Shown piece after piece: positions 34,792-46,436 of a stretch of 64,000 nucleotides of DNA. This DNA is from Budorcas taxicolor (Eukaryota; Chordata; Mammalia; Artiodactyla; Bovidae), in contig NC_068910.1 in NCBI RefSeq assembly GCF_023091745.1, forward strand, positions 90,338,170-90,402,169, given 5' to 3'. The notes under the pieces are model-generated. The model was not told the DNA's origin, did not search any database, and saw only the letters and a program-made list of their open reading frames with translations. Position numbers and translations under genes: made by a program. Position 1 is the first letter of the stretch, and every line of letters begins with the position of its first letter.

Positions 34792-35408
34792 TCATTATTC
34801 ATAGTTCAGTTCATTCACTCAGTCGTGTCCAACTCTTTGCAACCCCATGAACCGCAGCACGCCAGGCCCCTCTGTCCATCACCAACTCCCGGAGTTCACG
34901 AGTCAGTGATGCCATCCAAACATCTCACCCTCTGTCGTCCCCTTCTCCTCCTGCCCTCAATCTTTCCCAGCATCAGGGTCATTTCAAATGAGTCAGCCCT
35001 TCGCATCAGGTGGCCAAAGTATTGGAGTTTCAGCTTCAAAAGCAGTCCTACCAATGATGCCTAGAAATGATCTCCTTTAGGATGGACTGGTTGGATTTCC
35101 TTGCAGTCCAAGGGACTCTCAAGAGTCTTCTCCAATACCACAGTTCAAAAGCATCAATTCTTTGGTGCTCATTTTTCTTCATAGTCCAACTCTCACATCC
35201 ATACACAACCACTGGAAAAAACCACAGTCTTGACTACACGGACCTTTGTTGATAAAATAATGTCTCTGCTTTTGAATATGCTATTTAGGTTGGTCATAGC
35301 TTTCTTTTCAAGAAGTAAGCATCTTTTAATTTCATCGCTGCAATCACCATCTGCAGTGATTTGGGAGCCCAGAAAAATAGTCAGCCACCGTTTCCACTGT
35401 TTCCCCAT

Positions 35409-35987
35409 TTATCTGCCATACAGTGATGGGAACAGATGCCATGATCTTCGTTTTCTGAATGTTGAGTTTAAGCCAACTTTTTCACTCTCTTCTTTCACTT
35501 TCATCAACAGGCTTTTTAGTTCCTCTTCACTTTCTGCCATAAGGGTGGTGTCATCTGCATATCTGAGGTTATTGATATTTCTCCCGGCAAACTTGATTCC
35601 AGCTTGTGCTTCTTCCAGCCCAGTGTTTCTCATAATATACTCTGCATAGAAGTTAAATAGGCAGGGTGACAGTATACAGCCTTGACGTACTCCTTTTCCT
35701 ATTTGGAACCAGTCTGTTGTTCCATGTCCAGTACTAACTGTTGCTTCTTGACCTGCATACAGGTTTCTCAAGAGGCAGGTCAGGTGGTCTGGTATTCCCA
35801 CCTTTACAAGACTTTTCCACAGTTTATTGTAATCCACGCAGTCAAAGGCTTTGGCATAGTCAATAAAACAGAGATAGATGTTTTTTCTGGAACTCTCTTG
35901 CTTTTTCGATGATCCAGATGATGTTGGCAATTTGGTCTCTGGTTCCACTGCCTTTTCTAAAACTAGCTTGTACATCTGGAAGTTCAC
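35409..35987 (-). pseudogene. BovB reverse-transcriptase core (broken ORF)
   Basis: A 192-codon frame. After ~35 out-of-frame residues it carries RTE-type reverse-transcriptase motif A ('CFIDYAKAFDCVD', with D43), motif B ('RQGCILSPCLFNFYAEY', residues ~101-117) and motif C ('YADD', residues 143-146). It then runs out of frame after 'EKVGL'. All three catalytic Asp positions are intact, but the N-terminal fingers and the C-terminus lie in other frames. The role would be target-primed reverse transcription. Confidence 0.88.
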
Positions 35988-36189
35988 GGTTCACGTATTG
36001 CTGAAGCCTGGCTTGGAGAATTTTGAGCATTACTTTACTAGCGTGTGAGATGAGTGCAATTGTGCAGTAGTTTGAGCATTCTTTGGCATTGCCTTTCTTT
36101 GGGATTGGAATGAAAACTGACCTTTTCCAGGCCTGTGGCCACTGCTGAGTTTTCCAGATTTGCTGACAAATTGAGTGCAGCACTTTCAC
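35860..36189 (-). pseudogene. BovB reverse-transcriptase N-terminal part (broken ORF)
   Basis: A 109-codon frame beginning 'MKVLHSICQQIWKTQQWPQ' with 'SVFIPIPKKGNAKECSNY', the region before motif A. It overlaps the core frame at 35409-35987 in another register, which locates a frameshift near 35900-35980. Confidence 0.85.
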
Positions 36190-37031
36190 ACCATCATCAT
36201 TTTAAGATTTGAAATAGCTCAACTGGAATTCCATCACCTCCACTAACTTTATTCGTAGTGATGCTTCCTAAGGTCCACTGACTTCACATTCCAGGATGTC
36301 TGGCTCTAGGTGAGTGATCACACCATCGTGATTATCTGGGTCATGAAGATCTTTTTTGTACAGTTCTTCTGTGTATTCTTGCCACCTCTTCTTAATATCT
36401 TCTGCTTTTGTTAGGTCCCTACAATTTCTGTCCTTTATTGAGCCCATCTTTGCGTGAAATGTTCCCTTGGTATCTCTAATTGTTTTGAAGAGATCTCTAA
36501 TCTTTCCCATTCTGTTGTCTTCCTCTATTTCTTTGCATTGATCTCTGAGGAAGGCTTTCTTATCTCTCCTTGCTCTTCTTTGGAAATCTGCATTCAGATG
36601 CTTATATCTTTCCTATTCTCCTTTGCTTTTTGCTTTCCTTCTTTTCACAGCTATTTATAAGGCCTTCTCAGATAGCCATTTTGCTTCTTTACATTTTTTT
36701 TTCTTGGGGATGGTCTTGATTCCTGTCTCCTGTACAGTGTCACAAAGCTCTATCCATAGTTCATCAGGCACTCTGTTTATCAGATCTAGTCCCTTAAATC
36801 TATTTCTCACTTTCACTGTATAATCATAAGGGATTTGATTTAGGTCATAACTGAATGGTGTAGTAGTTTTCCCTACTTTCTTCAATTTCAGTCTGAATTT
36901 GGTAATAAGGAGTTCATGATCTGAGCCACAATTAGCTCCCGGTCTTGTTTTTGCTGACTGTATAGAGCTTCTCTATCTTTGGCTGCAAAGAATATAATCA
37001 CCTGATTTTGGTGTTGACCATATGGTTATAT

Positions 37032-37418
37032 CTATGTGTAGAGTCTTCTCTTGTGTTGTTGGAAGAGGGTGTTTGCTACGACCAGCGTGTTCTCTTGGCA
37101 GACCTCTATTAGACTTTGCCCTGCTTCATTCTGTACTCCATGGCCAAAGCTACCTGTTACTTCAGGTGTTTCTTGACTTCCTACTTTTGCATTCCAGTCC
37201 CCTATAATGAAAAGGACATCTTTTTTGGGTGTCAGTTCTAGAAGGTCTTGTAAGTCTTCATAGAACTGCTCAGTGTCAGCTTCTTCAGGGTTACTGGTCC
37301 GGGCATAGACTTGGATTACCATGATATTGAATGGTTTGCCTTGGAAACGCACAGAGATCATTGTGCCATTTTTGAGATTGCATTCAAGTACTGCATTTTG
37401 GATTCTTCTGTTGACCAT
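37032..37418 (-). pseudogene. BovB endonuclease, C-terminal part (broken ORF)
   Basis: A 128-codon frame containing 'VLFIIGDWNAKVGSQE', the Asp/Asn-bearing motif of apurinic-like endonucleases, ending at 'HKRRLYT' with a premature stop. The final His motif region downstream is out of frame. Confidence 0.85.
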
Positions 37419-37423
37419 AATGG

Positions 37424-37924
37424 CTACTCCATTTCTTCTAAGGGATTCCTGCCCACAGTAGTAGATATAATCGTCATCTGAGTAAATTCACCCATTCCAG
37501 TCCATCTTAATTCACTGATTCCTAGAATGTTAATGTTCACTCTTGCCATCTCTTGTTTGATCATTTCCAATTTGCCTTGATTAATGAACCTAACGTTCCA
37601 GGTTCCTATGCAATATTTCTCTTTACCGCATTGAACCTTGCTTCTATCACCAGTCCCATCTACAACTGGGTGTCGTTTTTGCTTTAGCTCCATCCCTTCA
37701 TTCTTTCTGGAGTTATTTCTCCACTGATCACCAGTAGCATATCGGGCACCTACCAACCTGGGGAGTTTATCTTTCAATGTCCTATCTTTTTGCCATTTCA
37801 TGCTGTTCATGGAGTTCTCAAGGCAAGAATACTGAAGTGGTTTGCCATTCCCTTCTCCAGTGGACCACATTGTGTCAGACCTCTCCACCATGACCCGTCC
37901 ATCTTGGGTGGCCCCACATGGCAT
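37424..37924 (-). pseudogene. BovB endonuclease, N-terminal part (broken ORF)
   Basis: A 166-codon frame that includes the leader-encoded segment and the start of the endonuclease ('IGTWNVRFINQGKLEMIK', then 'LGISELRW' with the conserved Glu). It continues into 37032-37418 after a break. Confidence 0.82.
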
Positions 37925-38061
37925 GGCTTAGTTTCATTGAGTTAGACAAGGCTGTGGTCCATGTGATCAGATTGGCTAGTTGTCTGTGATTGTGGTTTCT
38001 GTCTGTCTCCCCTCTGATGGTATGTCTCAGTGCTTACCATCTTACTTGGGTTTCTCTTAAC

Positions 38062-38174
38062 TTGGACGTGGGGTATCACTTCATGGCTGCTCCAGCAGAG
38101 CATTGCCATGACCTCTTTCCTTGACCATGGGGTAGCTCCTCTAGGCTGCCACCCCTGACCTTGGACGTGGGGTA
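38062..38174 (-). repeat. BovB 5' leader with repeated ttggacgtggggta units
   Basis: The unit ttggacgtggggta occurs at 38062-38075 and 38161-38174, with a variant ttgaccatggggta at 38121-38134. CpGs cluster in 38160-38210. Short leader repeats of this kind lie upstream of the ORF and may belong to the promoter (inference). Confidence 0.75.
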
Positions 38175-38284
38175 GATCCTCTCGGCCGCGCTTCTGCGCT
38201 GTCCGTCACAGCCACCCCATTTCATTATTCTTAAGTGACTCAAAATTTCCTCAAATGCAAATAATATATTATTATTTTCTGATT

Positions 38285-39801
38285 CTGTTCAGTTCAGTTG
38301 CTCAGTCGTGTCTGACTCTTTGCGACCCCACAGACTGCAGCATGCCAGACCTCCTTGTTCATGACCAACTCCCGGAGTTTACTCAGACTCATGTCATTGA
38401 GTCATAGATGCCATCCAACCATCTCATCCTCTGTCATCCCCTTCTCCTCCCGCCTTCAATCCTTCCCAGCATCAAGGTCTTTTCCAATGAGTCAGTTCTT
38501 TGCATCAGGTGGCCAAAGTATTGGAGTTTCAGCTTCAACATCAGTCCTTCCGGACTGATTTCCTTTAGGATAGACTGGTTGGATCTCCTTGCAGCCCAAG
38601 GGAATCTCAAGAGTTTTCTACAACACCACAGTTCAAAAGCATCAATTCTTTGGCACTCAGCTTTTTTATACTCCAACTCTCACATCCATGCATGACTACT
38701 GGAAAAACCATAGCTTTGGCTAGATGGACTTTTGTCGGCAAAGTAATGCTTTTTAATATGCTGTCTAGGTTGGTCATGAGTTTTCTTCCAAGGAGCAAAT
38801 TTCTTTTAATTTCATGGCTGCAATCACCATCTACGGTGATTTTGGAGCCCTTAAATTAAAGTTTGTCACTGTTTCCAATGTTTCCCCATCTATTTGTCAT
38901 GGAGTGATGGGACCAGATGCCATGATCTTCATTTTCTGAATGTTAAGCTTTAAGCCAACTTTTTCACTCTCCTCTTTGCTTTCATCAAGAGGCTCTTTAG
39001 TTCTTTGCTTTCTGCCATAAGGGTGGTGTCATCTGCATATCTGACGTTATTGATATTTCTCCTGGCAATCTTGATTCCTGCTTGTGCTTCTTCCAGCCCA
39101 GAGTTTCTCATGATGTACTCTGCATAGAAGTTAAATAAGCAGGGTGACAATATACAGCCTTGATGTATTCCTTTTCCTATTTGGAACTAGTCTGTTGTTC
39201 CATGTCCAGTTCTAACTGTTGCTTCCTGACCTGCATACAGGTTTCTCAAGAGGCAGGGCAGGTGGTCTGGCATTCCCATCTAAGAATTTTCCACAGTTTG
39301 TTGTGATCCACACAGTCAAAGGCTTTGGCATAGTCAATAAAGCAGAAATAGATTTTTTTTTTTCTGGAATTCTCTTGCTTCTTCTATGATCCAATAAATG
39401 TTTGCAATTTGATCTCTTGTTCCTCTGCCTTTTCTAAATCTAGCTTAAACATCTGGAATCTCATAGTTTATGTACTGTTGAAGACTTGCTTGGAGAATTT
39501 TAAGCATTACTTTTGTAGCCTGTGAGATGAGTGCAGTTGTGCAGTAGTTTGAACTTTCTTTGGCATTGCCTTTCTTTGGGATTGGAATGAAAACTGACTT
39601 TTTCCAGGCCTGTGGCCACTTCTGAGTTTTCTAAATTTGCTGGCATATTGAGTGCAACACTTTCACAGAATCATCTTCTTAGAATTTGAAATAGCTCACC
39701 TGGGATCCCATCACCTCCACTAGCTTTGTACGGTGATGTTTCCTAAGGCCCATTTGACTTCACATTCTAGGATTTCTGCCTCTAGGTGAATGATCACACC
39801 A
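38285..39801 (-). mobile_element. BovB LINE, 1.5-kb antisense copy with TSD
   Basis: Antisense 3' end ('gttcagttcagttgctcagt') to a 5' truncation in the linker ('gtgaatgatcacacc'). TSD tctgatt at 38278-38284 and 39802-39808 is perfect. Minus frames 38434-38676, 38607-38798 and 38950-39150 are broken pieces; the last holds 'VRYADDTTLMAES'. It lies only 63 bp from the near full-length BovB, in the same orientation. Confidence 0.94.
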
Positions 39802-39808
39802 TCTGATT

Positions 39809-40044
39809 AAATGTATGACTAGTCTCAGTCTTTTCTCTTTTTAATAATAAAATAATAATAAAAATAGCAGTGACAATATTTAACATGTGTCAAGGAATAT
39901 GCTAGATATAGTACATGTTCTACTTTGCTCAAGCTTATTAAATTGTCATTGAATGATTTTACTCAGTAATCAAGACTTCTTTAAACCATTTGAACCCTAA
40001 AAAATTACATTACTTTATAATCTTCTGACACATGGACATAACTT
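39809..40044. other. AT-rich single-copy DNA
   Basis: No confident feature; a MIR-like trace near 39870-39930 is too weak to call. Confidence 0.4.
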
Positions 40045-40480
40045 TTTGTGTTGTGTGACATATGCTTTTGGGGGGGCAAAATGAGGACTGCAGCCCAAGA
40101 GACAGCACCTCCGATAGCTCTGAGAAACTGCTCCAAAAAGGCAAGAGGGGAAGGTCAATATATGTGATTTTGGTGAGGCAATCAAGCACTTATCGTCACA
40201 AAAATTTTTCTGCTAGTCACAAGAAAATATTGTTACCATGAGGGTGCTTTTCTAGATATGAGGAGATGCAGGGATTTGCCCATAAAATCAGTTTCTAAAA
40301 ATGCCTAACTATCTGAAGACTTGTTCTGCCAGTTTTCTTGGAGCACAGAGTGCCTCATTCTTGTTTTCCACCCTGAACTCCTTTCAGGGAATGTTGAAAC
40401 AGCACAGAATTCAGTCCCCACAGAGACAGATGGCAAGTGCCCTTGACAAGTGCCAATTTGTGGTTGACAGTGCCGCCTTA
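40045..40480 (-). mobile_element. LTR-like segment next to env remnant
   Basis: The stretch with 'gctccaaaaaggcaagaggg', 'tatatgtgattttggtga' and 'cctaactatctgaagacttg' has the look of an old retroviral LTR on the minus strand. It lies where a 3' LTR would be relative to the antisense env. Family not identified; boundaries approximate. Confidence 0.35.
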
Positions 40481-40731
40481 TGGTTATGGTTATAAATTTG
40501 GGAGGCATTGCATGATTATTTTATCCCAAGGTGCTGGGAAGACTTATTGCTAGGTCTGGCAAAGACCATTCAATGTGCTATTACTGGACTAGGTCTTCAT
40601 AGTCAAAGATCTCTGGACATCTGTCTTCTGATTATGGTCCAGGAAAATAGTCCTTTTTATTGCATCTTAGAGTTACACTATTATAATCATTGATCACATT
40701 TAGAACTATTTATTTGATCAACAGCTTGAAG

Positions 40732-41202
40732 TTACCTAGTCATCATTCTTTTCTTTGGAAGCTCAGTCACACATCTGGTAATACAAGAAACAATAATCTT
40801 GTAAAACAGACAAAATACAAATAATATAGCTGATAACATTAATAGAGTTATAAATGAATACTTAAGCCAAGAGTTTCCCATGCTAAACCAGTTTTTGAAG
40901 ACTGGGAGAGGATCATTTCTGGCAGAAATCTGATTTTTCATATGGTTCATCAATTACACTATATTAGAGGATTCATTGGGTGTGAAAACATAGCATTCAG
41001 TTTGAATTATGGTGCAGGTGCCTCCCCAAGATGCCACAAGAATGTCAAGGGCCATGCAGTTTTGTAGCATTGCCTTTCTCATCATAGAGACCTCAGAATT
41101 CAATAGGCTAACTGCCCATTTACTATCATCTAAAACTTGTTGGGTGAAAGTTACTAATGTTTCAGTATGGTTGATTATATCCTCCAATCCTACTGAAGGC
41201 AC
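40732..41202 (-). pseudogene. Endogenous retrovirus env, transmembrane subunit remnant
   Basis: Two consecutive minus-strand frames in the same register (41202-40954 and 40953-40732) are separated by one stop codon. In order they show a heptad-rich helix, an 'LQN..ALDIL' stretch typical of the retroviral immunosuppressive-domain region, a CX6C motif ('CTIIQTEC') followed by Tyr where many gammaretrovirus-like envs have a third Cys, and a ~27-residue hydrophobic membrane anchor ('YSFITLLMLSAILFVF' onward) with a short basic tail. In life it would mediate membrane fusion. Here it lacks the surface subunit in frame and has a stop, so it is a relic. Confidence 0.8.
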
Positions 41203-42875
41203 AAAAATAGCTAATAAGTGGTCAGAACAGAGGAATACAGATCTTTTGACCCATCGGGCTCATACCAATGGCAGATGGCTGGGATCACCTCTAATTTGTT
41301 GCATATATGACTTTGAGTCCCTCGTGGATATAACCTTTTGACAGGTGCCACCAGAAATATGCTTTTATGTCTTAATGTTATCAATTTGATGGACATACAG
41401 TTCTATATCAAGGGACAGATTTTGAAGGCTGAAAAATAACAATTCTCAACAATTAAAAAGGTAAATTCTCAATGACTAAAACGAAATACTAAAAAAAATT
41501 CAAATGTTGAAGCCCCAAGCTTTCTGTTGATAATTATAAATGTTTATAAGAATTTATCTTAATGTTACAGCTTATAGAAAGCAATCCTATAAACTCAGTG
41601 AACAAAGAGCAAAGAGCAGCTGACCACATAAATTGCCAGAAACTTACAGTCTTGTTTTCAAAGAACAAACTCTGGTCCAACATCAGTTACTTCTAGTCCT
41701 GAAAGTCTTTACTACTTCACAGGCACCTTTCTTGGCTTTCTTCCCTTGTGGCTACCTGCCTACTGTGGAGAGTAGAAGGTAATTTCTCAAAATTCTGGGC
41801 TATTCTTTGGTTTCCCCATTTTCTTTGCAACTACACCAAACCTAAAAGACCTATTTCAGTCTCCTATTGGTTGCAATTTTTAATCTGAATAGTTGATATT
41901 AATCTAATGCAACAGATTGTAGAGGAAATGTGATAACCAATAAATTATTTCACTAGTCAAGCATAGCTCACCCCACATATATAATAATAACTATATTGAG
42001 GGGAAGGTAACCTCTTTATTTTTAGACTATTAACATTACAATGCCCTAGACACACAATTATCATAGCACTTAAGCCAATTATATGCATGTACAGTAAAGG
42101 GAAAATAATGTTCTTTCATGATCACTACAGAATATAATTAAGAAAAAAATTCTATGGGAGTATTTTCTATTACAGGTAGTGAAATCTGAGTATGACCTAA
42201 AAGTGACATAAAAATTATTAGCAATCATTGATACATTTGTGAACTATTTAATCGAATGGCCCAAATAAATGAGAAGAGCATGGAAGGAAAAAAGTGAAAG
42301 TCAAATATAAGGAAATTTTCACTGCATTATTTTTATATTAAATGTCTAATTTTAGAATTTATAAAGTAGCACTTCATTATATAGAAATTGAGATCCAGAA
42401 ATAAAGAATTTTTAACCTGCAGCACATTTGTACGTAACACATCAAAATCTTATGGGACATTGTAAAGACCCAAACAAAATGTAAAGTCCTGTAGAGGTTG
42501 GGAATAACTAAAATGAAATAAATATCTATGATCTGACATTTGCAAGGGATGTCATTCATTTTCACCATTGCTCCAGAGGCCTAATTGCCTCTCTGTGTGA
42601 AACGGTAGTGCTACTAGGATCTTCTAGCCTTTTCCAGTTTACTTTCTGGTCTTATTCTGAAGCTTCCCATTCCTGAAAGTGGCCAATGAGATGCTAGGTG
42701 ACTATCCACCTGGGATACTATCAAGTGAATTTCCACATTGATTGTGAGTGGACTTTAGACATCTTTTAAGTTCCTTCTAAACTTCAGGGGCCTATAACTT
42801 TATTATGGCTTTCCTCTAATAATAGGCTTTTTGTTAAAAGCACATAAAGATTGTGACTACACAATAGAGTTGAAA
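41203..42875. other. Single-copy DNA, possibly flanking old ERV
   Basis: A minus-strand frame at 41211-41396 lies just upstream of the env remnant in another register and could be degraded env. I cannot confirm this. Nothing else is recognised to 42875. Confidence 0.4.
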
Positions 42876-43316
42876 CTATGGTTTTTCCAGTAGTCATGTA
42901 CAGATATGAGATTTGGACCATAGGAAAAGGCTGAGGGCTGAAGAACTAATGCTTTAGAAATGTGGTGCTGGAGAAGACTCAAGAGTCCCTTGGACTGCAA
43001 GGAGATCAAACTAGTCAATCCTAAATGAAATCAATCCTGAATATTCATTGGAAAGACTGATGCTGGAAACTCCAATACTTTGGCCATCAGGTGCAAAGAG
43101 CCAAATCATTGGAAAAGACCCTGATGCTGGGAAAGTTTGAAGGGAAAAGGAGAAGGGAGAGCAGAGGATGAGATGGTTGGATGAACATTATCTACTCAAT
43201 GGACATGAATTTGAACAAACTCTGAGAGATAATGAAGGACAGGGAGCCTGGCATGCTGCACTCCATGGGGTCACAAAGCGTTGGACATGACTTAGCGATG
43301 ACCAACAACAACAACT
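42876..43316 (+). mobile_element. BovB LINE, 3' ~440 bp
   Basis: Begins at 'ctatggtttttccagtagtc' and ends in a CAA-type tail near 43315. Non-coding after many indels. Confidence 0.92.
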
Positions 43317-44080
43317 AGATACAAGTGGGACAAAAACTGAGAAGGAAAGAAAACAAAAGCTCTACAGTGTCAAACAACAGTATTTTGGAACATGTATTTA
43401 TTTCACCAAAAACATTTATTTGCACCTATTTTACATAACATACTAAAGTATATGTGATGAGAAAATCTTATTTATGGCTTATGCTCTAAGCAATGTTATT
43501 GAAATATACTACACATATTAATGATAAGGCCAAATAATTATCCAGATGTCTACCCAGCAGTCTGTAAACAATGGAATTATTCTAAAAGATTTTTCAAAAA
43601 TAACTGTGTATTTTTGAAGGTGGACTGTAAAAATTAAATAGTTTTTGAAACAAGTTACAAAAATCCACCGGGTTGTGAAGGACATCACAATTATGTGATA
43701 TCTTGATAGCCTGAATCAAGTTGTCAACATAGGGCATTTTTATCTTAATGGAGGGTAGTAATGATATTATGGTAGTCTCACTGATGGCATATGGATTTTG
43801 GTAGTTCTTGATTACTTATATATTTTTAAGATAATTACATTTTTAAGGAGTTGAGTTTCTCTTGTGCAAATTCATTTTATACATTTATATATATATATAT
43901 TCTCTATCTTAATACATAAAGTGTAGAGAAAGCAAGAGAGTATAGAGAAAGCCTGTTAAATCTAATCAGTTGTTTCTATCATTTAATCTTTTGGAGTTAA
44001 GTTATATAAATTTGAAAAGAACCATTAATCCAAGTCAGTTTAGGTTATAGGCAAATGAAACAATTAGCCACTAGTGAGCA
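43317..44080. other. AT-rich single-copy DNA
   Basis: Only a (TA)n run at 43886-43900 stands out. Confidence 0.5.
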
Positions 44081-45450
44081 AATTCGGAAAATTCAGCAGT
44101 GGCCACAGGCCTGGAAAAGGTCAGTTTCCATTCCAATTCCAAAGAAAGGCAATGCCAAAAAACACTGAAACTACCACACAATTGTACTCATCTCACACGC
44201 TAGTAAAGTAATGCTCAAAATTCTCCAAGCCAGGCTTCAGCAATACGTGAACCGTGAACTTCCAGATGTTCAAGCTAGTTTTAGAAAAGGCAGAGGAACC
44301 AGAGATCAAATTGCCAACATCCACTGGACCATCAAAAAAGCAAGAAAGTTCCAGAAAAACATCTATTTCTGCTTCACTAACTATGCCAAAGCCTTTGGCT
44401 GTGTGGATCACAACAAACTGTGGAAAATTCTGAAAGAGATGAGAATACCAGACCACCTGACCTGCCTCTTGAGAAACCTGTATGCAGGTCAGGAAGCAAC
44501 AGTTAGAACTGGACGTGGAAAAACAGACTGGTTCCAAATAGGAAAAGGAGTACGTCAAGGCTGTATATTGTCACCTTGCTTATTTAACTTATATGCAGAG
44601 TACATCATGAGAAACTCTGGGCTGGAAGAAACACAAGCTGGAATCAAGTTTGCCGGGAGAAATATCAATAACCTCAGATATGCAGATGACACCATCCTTA
44701 TGGCAGAAAGTAAAGAGGAACTAAAAAGCCTCTTGATGAAAGTGAAAGAGGAGAGTGGAAAAGTTGGCTTAAAGTTCAACATTCAGAAAATGAAGATCAT
44801 GGCATCTGGTCCCGTCACTCCATCGGAAATAGATGGGGAAACAGTGGAAACAGTGTCCAGCTTTATTTTGGGGGCTCCAAAATCACTGCAGATGGTGACT
44901 GTAGCCATGAAATTGAAAGACGCTTACTCCTTGGAAGAAAAGTTATGATCAACCTAGATAGCATATTTAAAAGCAAAGACATTACTTTGCCAGCTAAGGT
45001 CCGTCTAGTCAAGGCTATGATTTTTCCAGTGGTCATGTATGGATGTGAGAGTTGGACTGTGAAGGAAGCTGAGCACCAACAAATTGATGCTTTTGAACTG
45101 TGGTGTTGGAGAGGACTCTTGAGAGTCCCTTGGACTGCAAGGAGATCCAACCAGTCCATTCTAAAGGAGTTCATTGGAAGGAATGATGCTCAAGCTGAAA
45201 CTCCCGTACTTTGGCCACCTCATGCAAAGTGTTGACTCATTGGAAAAGACCCTGATGCTGGGAGGAACTGGGGGCAGGAGGAGAAGGGGACGACAGAGGA
45301 TGAGATGGCTGGATGGCATCACCAACTCGATGGACATGAGTTTGAGTGAACTCCGGGAGTTGGTGATGGACAGGGAGGCCTGGAGTGCTGTGATTCATGA
45401 GGTCGCAAAGAGTTGGACATGACTGAGCGACTGAACTGAACTGAACTGAG
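44081..45450 (+). mobile_element. BovB LINE, 3' 1.37 kb
   Basis: 5' truncation in the reverse-transcriptase N-terminal region ('gagcaaattcggaaaattca'). The 3' tail is a pure ACTGA series at about 45431-45450. It carries the longest intact reverse-transcriptase frame in the window and then a C-terminal frame (44945-45235). Confidence 0.95.
44211..44948 (+). pseudogene. BovB reverse transcriptase, 245-codon frame
   Basis: The frame shows RTE reverse-transcriptase motif A at residues ~53-66, motif B ('RQGCILSPCLFNLYAEY', ~115-131) and motif C ('YADD', 157-160). In motif A the expected catalytic Asp is Asn57, and the second conserved Asp is Gly63 ('FTNYAKAFGCVDH'), so the enzyme would be inactive even if made. 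A one-base change near 44868 shifts the C-terminus out of frame. The start Met is internal to the original ORF. Confidence 0.88.
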
Positions 45451-46199
45451 ATACATATAATATATTAAAAAAATATGTACTCAAAATACACCTGGCTTAT
45501 AAAATATTCTCATCTACAGATGTATTTATAAAATAAATGAGTATGAATGAATAGTATGCAACTGACCTACTATTGATCGAATATTCACACTGTTACTTTC
45601 CTCCCAGTTTCATTTTGGTCATGCACTGGCTTTGAAAGTCTTTTCGTTGCAGACACAGTAGAAATTCATCATTTGAGGGGATACAGCTAGAATAAAAGGG
45701 AGGCAATGTTATTTGGCTTAGCAGTATCAGAAGACACTGAAAAGGTTAATAGTTTAGGTTGTTTCACATAGAAGAGTGAAAACAGACACACTGTCTGGCA
45801 AAGTGCAGAATACAGATCTGCTGTGATGCCACTACTTGCTGTAATGAACTATCAACCCCTAAAAGCTGGAAAGGACATTCGAGATAATGTTGTCCATCTT
45901 TTCTTGAAACATGAGAAAACTGCAATGGATATATGTTAGGTAATTCATTCTAAGTTCATAGCAACTTGATAGAATCAGGCCTAAACCTCTTATCACACAA
46001 ATTCTAAGGTTCTGTTTGAAATACAGGAGGGACCTTAATAACATATATCATGGACACAAAGTATTAATACCTTCTATGTATTAGGCAGTTATATGCATTA
46101 AAATGTCTGCACTATATATCAATTAGTTTTATAAGGACACTTCATAAAATGAAAAGAAATAACATTCTTTACTGAAAATGGTAGCATTTTATGAATATA
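45451..46199. other. Single-copy DNA with an ancient SINE-like patch
   Basis: About 45865-46000 ('agctggaaaggacattcgag', 'gaaacatgagaaaactgcaa') resembles ancient mammalian SINE/LINE 3' ends, too diverged to name. No gene seen. Confidence 0.4.
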
Positions 46200-46436
46200 A
46201 TTTCAGAGTAGTTACCAGTGCAGGGAGGAGGAGGGAGAAGACGAGTGAAAATTATTAATAGATACAACTTACTAGATATAACTTAAAAAGTTACAAGGAT
46301 GTAAATGTACAGCACAGGGAATATAGCCAATATTTTAGAATAGCTTTATATGAAGCAGAAAGATATTGAATTACTATGTTGTATACTTGGAGTTGATATA
46401 ATATTGTGTTAACTCTATTTCAATTAATTAAGAAAA
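46200..46436 (+). mobile_element. L1 3' UTR, old
   Basis: 'gtacagcacagggaatatag', 'ttgaattactatgttgtata' and 'gatataatattgtg' then an A-rich end match an older mammalian L1 3' terminus. Confidence 0.75.

Larger units (their letters stand above)
34801..38221 (-). mobile_element. BovB LINE, near full-length, with perfect 9-bp TSD
   Basis: About 3.4 kb, from the 3' ACTGA-type tail (34801) through reverse transcriptase, linker, endonuclease and a GC-richer 5' leader ending near 38221. It is flanked by tcattattc at 34792-34800 and 38222-38230. The single BovB ORF is broken by frameshifts and stops into at least seven minus-strand frames, so it cannot encode a working protein. It is the only copy here with both ends. 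Confidence 0.95.

Noticed and set aside
39860..39935. MIR-like trace
   Set aside because: Only a few words match; it is too short and diverged to call.
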